The position numbers and the translations under genes were made by a program. A stretch of 64,000 bases of DNA, from the NCBI RefSeq assembly GCF_000282195.1, contig NZ_AKJT01000049.1, forward strand, positions 62,001 to 126,000, in the 5' to 3' direction. This DNA is from Pseudomonas sp. GM18. GTDB lineage: Bacteria > Pseudomonadota > Gammaproteobacteria > Pseudomonadales > Pseudomonadaceae. A model generated the notes under the pieces. The model did not search any database and had not been told where the DNA came from. It saw only the letters and a program-made list of their open reading frames with translations. Position 1 is the stretch's first letter. Each line of letters opens with the position of its first letter. This document shows, piece by piece, positions 44,208-52,146 of this stretch.

Positions 44208-44764
44208 GGGCAAGTCCAATTTTCGCTGTTCGAATTTTTAGAGCCCGCACCATAGCCTAGTCGTTTCACCCATGGCATGCCGTCCCCCTCGACCACTCGC
44301 ACCGAGAGACATTACCTACAAACAACACGGATTATTCCTACAAGAAATCATTGCACACGATGAGCCAGAGATTTTATTGGCCGAACACGGCTAAACGCTT
44401 CGATCGTTTCTTTGTAACAATTCACACCCCAAAAAACAGGGTTCAACGCCCTTGGTCCGACAGACATCGACTATTAAGCTACCCTTAAAGGTAACGAGTA
44501 TCTTGCAGGATCTTACATAACCCGACCAAAACTTCTCAAAAAACCTTACACACAGCAATACTTCACAAGCAAAATAAACCCACACAACCTTAAAACAAAT
44601 AAACAGCCATACCCAGACCCAGAACAATGCAGTTACTATATCAACCTCAACCACACAGCAAAAAGAAATTTAAAACAAAAAAAACACTCATACATGCATT
44701 ATCAGCATCAAGACACACCCTATAAACCAACAGAGAAAAAGATAATACCCAATGAGTAAAAAAC
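44208..44764. other. AT-rich intergenic region
   Basis: About 550 bp, much richer in A and T than the rest of the window, especially 44500-44764 with many A runs. Small minus-strand frames here (44391-44654 and 44647-44871) lack a ribosome site and have odd composition (poly-Trp/Phe/Val), so I do not call them. The base composition suggests transferred or silenced (MvaT/H-NS-type) DNA. Confidence 0.6.
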
Positions 44765-45346
44765 ATGAAAAAACTCAAAAAAAGAATCACCAACCCCATG
44801 ACAATCATTGCAATATTTGCAGCACTGTCCGAAACATCAGCCGCTGTATCGCTGCCCTTTCTTGACAACAAGGAGAGAGAGCTCTACATCTGGTTTCTGA
44901 TCAGCTTTCCCTTTTATTTGCTTTTTCTTTTCTTCGCCACACTCAACTTCAATTATCGATCGCTTTACGCACCCTCCGATTTCGAGAAGGGAAAGCATTT
45001 TATAAAAGTCATGGACAACGCCGATCACTCGGGAAACAGCACTTCCAGAGTATCGCCTGAACGCTCGGCCCAACACCATGTGCAGCTACCCGCACCGCTA
45101 AAGGATCTGCACATCATTGATGCACGCTGGATAACCAAAAAAATGGCGTTCAGCGCCCTGATGGAGAGTATCCGGTACGCTCCGGATAATCCTGCACAAG
45201 TGATCGTATTTCTCACGTGCGCCGATTCGGAGATAGTGCTGAAGGACAGCGCGCTCAAATACTGGAAACAACTAAAGAAACGCAACAACGCAACGTTCTG
45301 TATTTCTTACAATTTGAGCTCACATGGCGTAACGATTATGGGCTAG
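44765..45346 (+). CDS. two-TM hypothetical membrane protein
   Basis: A 193-residue protein. The basic N-terminus MKKLKKRITNPMTIIAIFAA leads into a first hydrophobic segment, and a strong second one is LYIWFLISFPFYLLFLFFAT. The short extracytoplasmic link carries LPFLDNKERE. A cytoplasmic part of about 115 residues follows, ending in a small alpha/beta-like domain (AQVIVFLTCADSEIVLKDSA). I remember similar two-TM N-termini with NFNYRSLYAPSDF-type segments in uncharacterised proteins of many bacteria, but no function. Base composition is lower in GC than its neighbours. It is alone on its strand, 175 bp from argG. Confidence 0.75.
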   Translation: MKKLKKRITNPMTIIAIFAALSETSAAVSLPFLDNKERELYIWFLISFPFYLLFLFFATLNFNYRSLYAPSDFEKGKHFIKVMDNADHSGNSTSRVSPERSAQHHVQLPAPLKDLHIIDARWITKKMAFSALMESIRYAPDNPAQVIVFLTCADSEIVLKDSALKYWKQLKKRNNATFCISYNLSSHGVTIMG

Positions 45347-45467
45347 GTTTTGACCCGTCGCACAAAGCAAGGCAGCCCTTGAAGTGAGATCAAAGGCAGG
45401 CAGCAGAAAGAATGGTTAGAAGAAACCAGCAGAAAGCGAAACGTAATATGCAGCAGCCCTTTTTCAG

Positions 45468-45500
45468 AACTGTGGCCTTGTCATCGACAAGGCCACAGTT
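45468..45500. terminator. perfect 15-bp inverted repeat after argG
   Basis: AACTGTGGCCTTGTC, loop ATC, GACAAGGCCACAGTT. There is no T-tract on the argG side, so its termination activity is uncertain. It lies in the gap between the converging argG and the two-TM gene. Confidence 0.5.
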
Positions 45501-45520
45501 CCATTACCGCATCAAAGGTC

Positions 45521-46738
45521 TCAGAACAGCTTGCGGCCTTTGTTCGCCGCGATACGCATGCGCAAGGCGTTGAGCTTGATGAAACCCGCCGCATCGGCCT
45601 GGTTGTAGGCGCCGCCATCTTCCTCGAAGGTCGCGATGTTGGCGTCGAACAACGACTCGTCGGACTTGCGACCGGTGACGATCACGTTGCCCTTGTACAG
45701 CTTCAGGCGCACTACGCCGTTCACGTGGGCCTGGGAAGCATCGATCATCTGTTGCAGCATCAGACGCTCAGGGCTCCACCAGTAACCGGTGTAGATCAGA
45801 CTGGCGTACTTAGGCATCAGCTCGTCTTTGAGGTGAGCCACTTCGCGGTCCAGGGTGATCGATTCGATCGCACGGTGAGCGCGCAGCATGATGGTGCCGC
45901 CAGGCGTCTCGTAGCAACCACGGGACTTCATGCCCACATAGCGGTTTTCGACGATGTCCAGACGGCCGATACCATGTTCGCCACCGATACGGTTCAAGGT
46001 CGCCAGCACGGTGGCCGGGGTCATTTCGACGCCGTCCAGTGCAACGATGTCGCCGTTGCGGTAGGTCAGTTCCAGGTACTGCGGTTTGTCAGGAGCGTTC
46101 TCCGGGGAGACGGTCCAGCGCCACATGTCTTCTTCGTGCTCGGTCCAGGTGTCTTCAAGCACGCCGCCTTCATAGGAGATGTGCAACAGGTTGGCATCCA
46201 TCGAGTACGGGGATTTTTTCTTGCCGTGACGCTCGATCGGAATCGCGTGCTTCTCGGCGTAATCCATCAGTTTCTCACGGGACAGCAGGTCCCATTCGCG
46301 CCACGGAGCGATCACTTTCACGCCAGGCTTCAAAGCGTAGGCGCCCAGTTCGAAACGAACCTGGTCGTTGCCCTTGCCGGTCGCGCCGTGGGAAATGGCG
46401 TCCGCGCCGGTTTCGTTGGCGATTTCGATCAGGCGTTTGGCGATCAACGGACGAGCGATGGAAGTACCCAGCAGGTACTCGCCTTCGTAAACGGTGTTGG
46501 CGCGGAACATCGGGAACACGAAATCACGCACGAACTCTTCGCGCAGATCGTCGATATAGATTTCTTTTACGCCCATGGCCTGTGCCTTGGCGCGGGCCGG
46601 TTCGACCTCTTCGCCCTGACCCAGGTCAGCGGTGAAGGTCACTACTTCACAGTTATAAGTATCCTGCAGCCACTTGAGGATCACCGAAGTGTCCAGGCCG
46701 CCGGAATACGCCAGAACGACCTTGTTTACGTCCGCCAT
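45521..46738 (-). CDS. argG: argininosuccinate synthase
   Basis: A 405-residue enzyme joining citrulline and aspartate with ATP in arginine synthesis. The ATP-pyrophosphatase loop AYSGGLDTSVILKW is at residues 9-22, and the conserved SHGATGKGNDQVRFE and APWREW segments follow. The ATG at 46738 (MADVNKVVLAYSGG) matches the family; the longer frame does not. argF lies about 9 kb away on the opposite strand. Confidence 0.98.
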   Translation of the reverse strand: MADVNKVVLAYSGGLDTSVILKWLQDTYNCEVVTFTADLGQGEEVEPARAKAQAMGVKEIYIDDLREEFVRDFVFPMFRANTVYEGEYLLGTSIARPLIAKRLIEIANETGADAISHGATGKGNDQVRFELGAYALKPGVKVIAPWREWDLLSREKLMDYAEKHAIPIERHGKKKSPYSMDANLLHISYEGGVLEDTWTEHEEDMWRWTVSPENAPDKPQYLELTYRNGDIVALDGVEMTPATVLATLNRIGGEHGIGRLDIVENRYVGMKSRGCYETPGGTIMLRAHRAIESITLDREVAHLKDELMPKYASLIYTGYWWSPERLMLQQMIDASQAHVNGVVRLKLYKGNVIVTGRKSDESLFDANIATFEEDGGAYNQADAAGFIKLNALRMRIAANKGRKLF

Positions 46739-46867
46739 GCCATCACTCCACGGGGTTCTACGGAAAGCTGTCAAGTCTACCGCTCATGCAGGATAATTTA
46801 CAGAGGCGCGACAGCTTATGACGACGAAGCGACAGATTATGTCGAGCGGGCGACGAATTCAGCAGGT

Positions 46868-47776
46868 TCAGGAGGTCGTCGCGCTGCTCGCGGCGGCCGT
46901 GGCTTGCGGCGCCGGTTTCTCGGTCGGTGCGACCCGTTCGAGGCGCACGGCAACCCGGCGGTTCTTCGCCCGGTTGGCGGCATTGTTGTTAGGCGCCAGC
47001 GGATAGCGCTCACCGTGAAAACGCAGGGTGATCTGCGACTCCTGAACACCATTGGCCTTAAAGAAATCCATCACCGCCAGCGCCCGGCGTCGTGACAGTT
47101 CACGGTTGGTCAGGCGGTTGCCACTGTTGTCGGAATGGCCGTCGAGTTCAATGTGGTTGACCGTCGGATCGGCCTTCATGAACTCCAGCATGACCTGCAG
47201 GTGAGCCTTGGCGTTGGCGTCGAGATCGATACCCTCCCCCGGAAAACCGATCTCGGATTGCTTCACCTGCTCGAAATTCTGCGGCAGCAGCTTGGCCACG
47301 CACCCCTGATAGTCACTGTAGGCCTTACTGAACTTGACCGGCAACAGACGGACTTCAGACACCCGACCGTCGCCCGAGGAATGTCGAACGACCGGGCTGC
47401 GACCATCCATCAACCCGCTGATCAGGCGCCCGGCCTGAGCTTGCGAGCTGTTGAACAGCACGTTGCCACTACCGATTCTCACCGACCCCAGGTTGATGTC
47501 GCCACGCCCCGGCTGCCATGGCGCGGCCGCCGCCAGCAAGGTGGCGGAACCCCCACCGATCATTGAGTTGTAGGCCTTCAGACGAAATGTCGCCTGCTCG
47601 CCGGCGCGACGCACAAACTCACCCGAACCGAAATCAGTGATCGGTTGAGTCAGGCGGCATTCGAACTTGTCACCTTCGACCGTCCACTCGATGCTCTCCA
47701 GACGAGTCTGGAAAGTGAGCGCCATCGCGGGAAGGCTGGCAAACACACTGAGCAAGGCTAAATAACGCTGGCGCAC
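46868..47776 (-). CDS. motY: MotY-like OmpA-family flagellar T-ring protein
   Basis: A 302-residue periplasmic protein. A signal peptide (MRQRYLALLSVFASLPAMAL) precedes an N-terminal domain of about 160 residues and an OmpA-like peptidoglycan-binding domain (LDGHSDNSGNRLTNRELSRR). MotY forms the T ring that holds stators at the polar flagellar motor. I recall motY between argG and pyrC in P. aeruginosa, which fits. The chosen start is the GTG at 47776 with GGAG about 6 bp upstream. A GTG at 47788 would add four residues. Confidence 0.88.
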   Translation of the reverse strand: MRQRYLALLSVFASLPAMALTFQTRLESIEWTVEGDKFECRLTQPITDFGSGEFVRRAGEQATFRLKAYNSMIGGGSATLLAAAAPWQPGRGDINLGSVRIGSGNVLFNSSQAQAGRLISGLMDGRSPVVRHSSGDGRVSEVRLLPVKFSKAYSDYQGCVAKLLPQNFEQVKQSEIGFPGEGIDLDANAKAHLQVMLEFMKADPTVNHIELDGHSDNSGNRLTNRELSRRRALAVMDFFKANGVQESQITLRFHGERYPLAPNNNAANRAKNRRVAVRLERVAPTEKPAPQATAAASSATTS

Positions 47777-47933
47777 GGGAGGCTCCACTGGCTTCTACGA
47801 CAAAAAGACCGACACATATATTCACGGCCTGCCTGTTGGGTATCGGAAGCTTGTCGTAAAACTTGATAGCGAGTGCCTGGAAGAGTCTTTTCCGGTAGCA
47901 TTCCCCTGAGTTTGACCCGCCTGGAATTCCCTC

Positions 47934-48980
47934 ATGTCCGACCGCCTGACCCTGCTGCGTCCCGACGACTGGCACATTCATCTTCGCGATGGTGCCGTGT
48001 TGACCAATACCGTCGCGGATGTCGCGCGCACCTTTGGTCGCGCCATCATCATGCCCAACCTGGTACCTCCGGTGCGCAACGCTGCTGAAGCCGATGGCTA
48101 TCGCCAGCGGATTCTCGCCGCACGTCCGGCCGGCAGCCGTTTCGAACCGCTGATGGTTCTGTACCTGACCGACCGCACCCAGCCCGAAGAAATTCGTGAG
48201 GCCAAGGCCAGCGGTTTCATTCACGCCGCCAAGCTGTACCCGGCCGGCGCGACCACCAACTCGGACTCTGGCGTCACCAGCATCGACAAGATTTTCCCTG
48301 CACTGGAGGCCATGGCCGAAGTCGGGATGCCCTTGCTGGTTCACGGTGAAGTCACCCGTGGCGATGTCGACGTTTTCGATCGGGAAAAAATCTTCATCGA
48401 TGAGCACATGCGTCGCGTGGTCGAGCGTTTCCCGACGCTCAAAGTGGTGTTCGAACACATCACCACCGCCGACGCCGTGCAGTTCGTCAACTCGGCTTCG
48501 GCCAATGTTGGCGCCACCATTACCGCGCATCACCTGTTGTACAACCGCAACCACATGCTGGTCGGCGGGATTCGGCCGCACTTCTATTGCCTGCCGATCC
48601 TCAAGCGCAATACCCACCAGGAAGCCCTGCTCGACGCCGCCACCAGCGGCAGCGATAAGTTCTTCCTCGGTACCGACTCGGCCCCCCATGCCCAGCACGC
48701 CAAAGAAGCGGCTTGCGGCTGTGCCGGTTGCTACACCGCTTATGCCGCGATCGAGATGTATGCCGAAGCCTTCGAACAGCGTAATGCGCTGGACAAGCTC
48801 GAAGCCTTCGCCAGCCTCAATGGCCCGCGCTTCTACGGTCTGCCGGCGAACACCGATCGCATCACCCTGGTCCGCGACGAGTGGACCGCCCCAACCAGCC
48901 TGCCATTTGGCGAGCTGACCGTTATCCCGCTGCGCGCCGGTGAAAAACTGCGCTGGCGCCTGCTGGAGGAACACGCGTGA
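47934..48980 (+). CDS. pyrC: dihydroorotase
   Basis: A 348-residue zinc amidohydrolase (class II, E. coli PyrC type) that forms dihydroorotate in pyrimidine synthesis. The metal-binding HxH is in DDWHIHLRDG, the carboxylated Lys is in AAKLYPAGATTN, and further His ligands are in LVHGEV and VFEHITT, with the catalytic Asp in LGTDSAPH. It is translationally coupled to rnt by a 4-bp overlap. Confidence 0.97.
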   Translation: MSDRLTLLRPDDWHIHLRDGAVLTNTVADVARTFGRAIIMPNLVPPVRNAAEADGYRQRILAARPAGSRFEPLMVLYLTDRTQPEEIREAKASGFIHAAKLYPAGATTNSDSGVTSIDKIFPALEAMAEVGMPLLVHGEVTRGDVDVFDREKIFIDEHMRRVVERFPTLKVVFEHITTADAVQFVNSASANVGATITAHHLLYNRNHMLVGGIRPHFYCLPILKRNTHQEALLDAATSGSDKFFLGTDSAPHAQHAKEAACGCAGCYTAYAAIEMYAEAFEQRNALDKLEAFASLNGPRFYGLPANTDRITLVRDEWTAPTSLPFGELTVIPLRAGEKLRWRLLEEHA

Positions 48981-49654
48981 GTGAAGACCATTTCGACGAC
49001 GAACAGGACGGTCAAGGCGGTGGAGGTGGTCCTCGTCATCCAATGGCTGCCAGATTCCGTGGTTACCTGCCGGTTGTCGTCGACGTAGAAACCGGTGGCT
49101 TCAACTCGGCCACCGATGCCCTGCTGGAAATTGCCGCAACCACCATCGCCATGGATGAAAAAGGGTTCGTGTACCCCGATCACACCTACTTCTTCCGGGT
49201 CGAGCCTTTCGAAGGCGCCAACATCGAAGCAGCAGCCCTGGAGTTCACCGGGATCAAACTCGATCACCCGTTGCGCATGGCGGTGAGTGAAGAAGCGGCG
49301 CTGACCGATATCTTCCGCGGTATTCGCAAGGCCCTGAAGGCCAACGGTTGCAAACGGGCGATCCTGGTCGGTCACAACAGCAGCTTCGACCTGGGTTTCC
49401 TCAACGCAGCAGTCGCGCGCCTGGACATGAAACGCAACCCGTTTCACCCTTTCTCCAGCTTCGACACCGCGACCCTCGCCGGTCTTGCCTACGGTCAAAC
49501 CGTACTGGCCAAGGCCTGTCAGGCAGCGGACATCGACTTCGACGGTCGCGAGGCTCATTCGGCTCGCTACGATACCGAGAAGACCGCTGAGCTGTTCTGC
49601 GGCATCGTCAATCGCTGGAAACAGATGGGCGGCTGGGAAGACTACAACGACTGA
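48977..49654 (+). CDS. rnt: ribonuclease T
   Basis: A 225-residue DEDD exonuclease that trims tRNA CCA ends and other RNA 3' ends. The catalytic residues are in VVDVETGGFNSATDALLE (Asp and Glu), VGHNSSFDLGF (Asp) and the DEDDh box HSARYDTEKT (His and Asp). It starts within the last codons of pyrC. A bidirectional terminator follows. Confidence 0.96.
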   Translation: MSEDHFDDEQDGQGGGGGPRHPMAARFRGYLPVVVDVETGGFNSATDALLEIAATTIAMDEKGFVYPDHTYFFRVEPFEGANIEAAALEFTGIKLDHPLRMAVSEEAALTDIFRGIRKALKANGCKRAILVGHNSSFDLGFLNAAVARLDMKRNPFHPFSSFDTATLAGLAYGQTVLAKACQAADIDFDGREAHSARYDTEKTAELFCGIVNRWKQMGGWEDYND

Positions 49655-49681
49655 TACTGGTCGCCGGTTTATCCCGCCCAT

Positions 49682-49713
49682 AAAAAAACCGGCCTCAGTG
49701 AGGCCGGTTTTTT
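49682..49713. terminator. bidirectional terminator between rnt and prx
   Basis: AAAAAAACCGGCCTC, loop AGT-like, GAGGCCGGTTTTTT. It serves both converging genes. Confidence 0.92.
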
Positions 49714-49730
49714 ATTGCCGGACGCCTGGC

Positions 49731-50333
49731 TTACAGCGCAGCAGCGTGCTCGGTCAGGTAAGCCGCAACGCCTTCTGGCGAAGCGTTCATGCCCTTGTCG
49801 CCTTTTTTCCAGTTGGCAGGGCAAACTTCGCCGTGCTCTTCGTGGAATTGCAGAGCGTCAACCAGACGGATCAGCTCTTCCATGTTACGGCCCAGCGGCA
49901 GGTCGTTGATGATCTGCGAGCGGACAACGCCTTTGTCGTCGATCAGGAACGCACCACGGAAAGCTACGCCGTCAGCGGACTGAACGTCGTAAGCCTTCAT
50001 GATTTCCTGCTTGATGTCAGCAGCCATGGTGTAGCGAACCTGGCCGATACCGCCATTGTTCACCGGGGTGTTGCGCCATGCGTTGTGGGTGAAGTGCGAG
50101 TCGATCGAAACGGCGACCACTTCAACATTGCGTGCCTTGAAGTCAGCCATGCGGTTGTCCAGAGCGATCAGCTCGGACGGGCAAACGAAGGTGAAGTCCA
50201 GTGGGTAGAAGAACACCAGGCCGTATTTGCCTTTGATGGCCGAGGACAGGGTGAAGCTGTCTACGATTTCGCCATTGCCGAGTACGGCCGGTACGGTGAA
50301 GTCAGGGGCTTGTTTGCCTACGAGTACGCTCAT
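49731..50333 (-). CDS. 2-Cys peroxiredoxin (AhpC/TSA family)
   Basis: A 200-residue Prx1-type thiol peroxidase. The peroxidatic C51 is in DFTFVCPSE and the resolving C171 is in GEVCPANW, followed by a longer C-terminal arm. It reduces hydrogen peroxide and organic hydroperoxides using thioredoxin or AhpF. The ATG at 50333 is used. It is divergent from bfd with about 310 bp between the starts. Its genomic partners here (bfd, bfr, grxD) are all iron or redox genes. Confidence 0.95.
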   Translation of the reverse strand: MSVLVGKQAPDFTVPAVLGNGEIVDSFTLSSAIKGKYGLVFFYPLDFTFVCPSELIALDNRMADFKARNVEVVAVSIDSHFTHNAWRNTPVNNGGIGQVRYTMAADIKQEIMKAYDVQSADGVAFRGAFLIDDKGVVRSQIINDLPLGRNMEELIRLVDALQFHEEHGEVCPANWKKGDKGMNASPEGVAAYLTEHAAAL

Positions 50334-50578
50334 TGGATATCTCCTGGTGTAATAACGTTGAAGAACAGGGCTCATGCCAGCCTGTCACCCTCAGGCGACA
50401 GCCCTGTGACACGAACCTCCTTCGCAAAAGGCCGACCATCATACACCGCGTTTTTCGCCTGTCCTTAGCGGTTTTTGTCTGACGGGCAAAATGGCCGCTG
50501 CTATATTTTTTACAAGGCGCGAGAGGAAACCGTTCGTCAGTCACACGCCCTTATGACGAAAAGCCTTCTGAAACCACT

Positions 50579-50607
50579 TTGACAATCATTCTCGTTAACA
50601 TTAAGAT
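50579..50607 (+). promoter_or_regulatory. bfd promoter with Fur-type box
   Basis: TTGACA (50579-50584), a 17-bp spacer, TAAGAT (50602-50607). The spacer region GACAATCATTCTCGTTA closely follows the Fur consensus AATGATAATCATTCTC. The box covers the promoter, as expected for repression by iron. The rest of the 50334-50646 gap holds no other clear signal. Confidence 0.75.
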
Positions 50608-50646
50608 CCATCGCAATTGAGTCACAACCAGCGACGGTTCTCACTT

Positions 50647-50865
50647 ATGTATGTCTGCCTCTGCACTGGCGTCACCGACGGTCAAATCCGCGATGCAATC
50701 TATGAAGGTTGCTGCAGCTACAAAGAAGTCCGTCAAGCTACCGGCGTAGCCAGCCAATGCGGTAAATGCGCTTGCCTGGCCAAGGAAGTGGTGCGTGAAA
50801 CACTGGGCAAACTGCAAACGGCCCAGGCGGCGATCCCCTACCCCGTAGAATTTACAGCCGCATAA
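50647..50865 (+). CDS. bfd: bacterioferritin-associated ferredoxin
   Basis: A 72-residue 2Fe-2S protein that feeds electrons to bacterioferritin to release stored iron. The four cluster cysteines are at C4, C6, C38 and C41, exactly as in E. coli Bfd (MYVCLCTGVTDGQI; SQCGKCACLA). Its promoter carries a Fur-type box, and bfr follows, so iron starvation should raise its expression. A terminator separates it from bfr. Confidence 0.97.
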   Translation: MYVCLCTGVTDGQIRDAIYEGCCSYKEVRQATGVASQCGKCACLAKEVVRETLGKLQTAQAAIPYPVEFTAA

Positions 50866-50881
50866 CTACCGTATTTCGAAG

Positions 50882-50907
50882 AACCGGACTTGATGTCCGG
50901 TTTTTTT
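50882..50907 (+). terminator. terminator of bfd
   Basis: AACCGGAC, loop TTGAT, GTCCGGTT then TTTTT. It lies 16 bp after the stop. Confidence 0.9.
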
Positions 50908-51065
50908 ATGTCTGAAAATCAATCGCTTAGAGCCTAGACGCGGAACACAAACATTCTTATTCCGATTAATTTTCATTTAAGTTTCAATAACTTAGGTTTG
51001 ACACTGTTAATTACCCGGCTCAAACTCTGCCTTATATACAGCTAATACAGGGCAGGACTCCCACC

Positions 51066-51539
51066 ATGAAAGGCGACGTTACAGTCATCCAGCATCTCAA
51101 CAAAATCCTTGCCAATGAACTGGTCGCGATCAATCAGTACTTCCTGCATGCGCGTATGTATGAAGATTGGGGCCTGAACAAGCTCGGCAAGCACGAGTAC
51201 CACGAATCCATCGACGAGATGAAGCACGCTGACAAGCTGATCAAGCGCATCCTGTTCCTTGAAGGCCTGCCGAACGTCCAGGACCTGGGCAAGCTGCACA
51301 TCGGCGAACACACCAAGGAAATGCTTGAGTGCGACTTGAAGATCGAACGCGACGGCCATGCCGACCTGAAAGTCGCTATCGCTCATTGCGAAACCGTTGG
51401 CGACTTCGGTAGCCGTGAACTCCTCGAAGACATTCTTGAATCCGAAGAAGAACATATCGACTGGCTGGAAACCCAACTGGGCCTGATCGATAAAGTCGGT
51501 CTTGAGAACTATCTGCAATCGCAGATGGGCGAAGAGTAA
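51066..51539 (+). CDS. bfr: bacterioferritin
   Basis: A 157-residue heme-containing ferritin forming 24-mers that oxidise and store iron. Heme-ligand M52 and ferroxidase ligands E18, E51 and H54 are all in place, with later ones E94 and E127/H130 in the expected helices. This corresponds to the BfrB type that works with Bfd. It has its own upstream region of about 160 bp after the bfd terminator. Confidence 0.97.
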   Translation: MKGDVTVIQHLNKILANELVAINQYFLHARMYEDWGLNKLGKHEYHESIDEMKHADKLIKRILFLEGLPNVQDLGKLHIGEHTKEMLECDLKIERDGHADLKVAIAHCETVGDFGSRELLEDILESEEEHIDWLETQLGLIDKVGLENYLQSQMGEE

Positions 51540-51591
51540 GCGCTGCGGCACGATTGCAGCGGCAATGTGCAGTAACTTCTTGAACGCAATG

Positions 51592-51629
51592 AAAAGCCCC
51601 GCTCTCTTTTACAGAGGCGGGGCTTTTTT
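51592..51629. terminator. terminator of bfr
   Basis: AAAAGCCCCGC CTCT-type stem (AAAAGCCCCGCTCT / AGAGGCGGGGCTTTTTT) with a 7-base loop. It starts about 50 bp after the stop. Confidence 0.88.
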
Positions 51630-51643
51630 ACATGCTGAAGATC

Positions 51644-51701
51644 AAAAGATCGCAGCCTTCGGCAGCTCCTACACTGGGTCGCGGTATACCCGTAGGGAGC
51701 T
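51644..51701 (+). repeat. partial REP sequence, AAAAGATCGCAG family (copy 4)
   Basis: It has a left arm AAAAGATCGCAGCCTTCGGC plus AGCTCCTAC, then a degenerate GTAGGGAGCTTGCG. The matching outer right arm is missing, so it is a solo or decayed unit next to the grxD stop. Confidence 0.65.
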
Positions 51702-51707
51702 TGCGTC

Positions 51708-52049
51708 TCAGGCTTCGGTCTTGGCAGCGGCGGCTTTGGCGGCGGCGTCTTTGATCAGTGCCTGCAACGATCCGTCGGCAGACATTTCAGTCATGATGTC
51801 GCTACCACCAACCAGCTCACCAGCGACCCACAGTTGTGGGAAGGTTGGCCAGTTGGCGTACTTTGGCAGGTTGGCGCGGATTTCCGGGTTCTGCAGGATA
51901 TCCACATAGGCAAATTTTTCACCACAGGCCATCACAGCCTGGGCGGCTTTCGCGGAGAACCCACACTGCGGGGCATTCGGCGAGCCTTTCATGTAAAGCA
52001 GAATGGTGTTGTTGGCAATCTGCTCTTTAATCGTTTCGATGATATCCAT
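51708..52049 (-). CDS. grxD: monothiol glutaredoxin GrxD
   Basis: A 113-residue CGFS-type glutaredoxin (C29-G-F-S32; ILLYMKGSPNAPQCGFS), with the glutathione-binding segment WPTFPQLWVAGELVGGSDI. Such proteins carry 2Fe-2S clusters for Fe-S assembly and iron sensing. The Ala/Lys-rich C-terminal tail is common in Pseudomonas. It lies near bfd and bfr, in keeping with iron handling. Confidence 0.95.
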   Translation of the reverse strand: MDIIETIKEQIANNTILLYMKGSPNAPQCGFSAKAAQAVMACGEKFAYVDILQNPEIRANLPKYANWPTFPQLWVAGELVGGSDIMTEMSADGSLQALIKDAAAKAAAAKTEA

Positions 52050-52146
52050 GGAGCACCTCGGCTGAACTTTCCGACTCAGTGGTCGGCACGGTGGCGCATT
52101 GTAACGGAAACCCGAGCGCCATGCTCGGCCTCCCCGACAGACATGT

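Noticed and set aside
44391..44654. 87-codon minus-strand frame in the AT-rich spacer
   Set aside because: Its composition is dominated by Phe, Val and Trp, there is no Shine-Dalgarno, and it lies in low-complexity AT-rich DNA.
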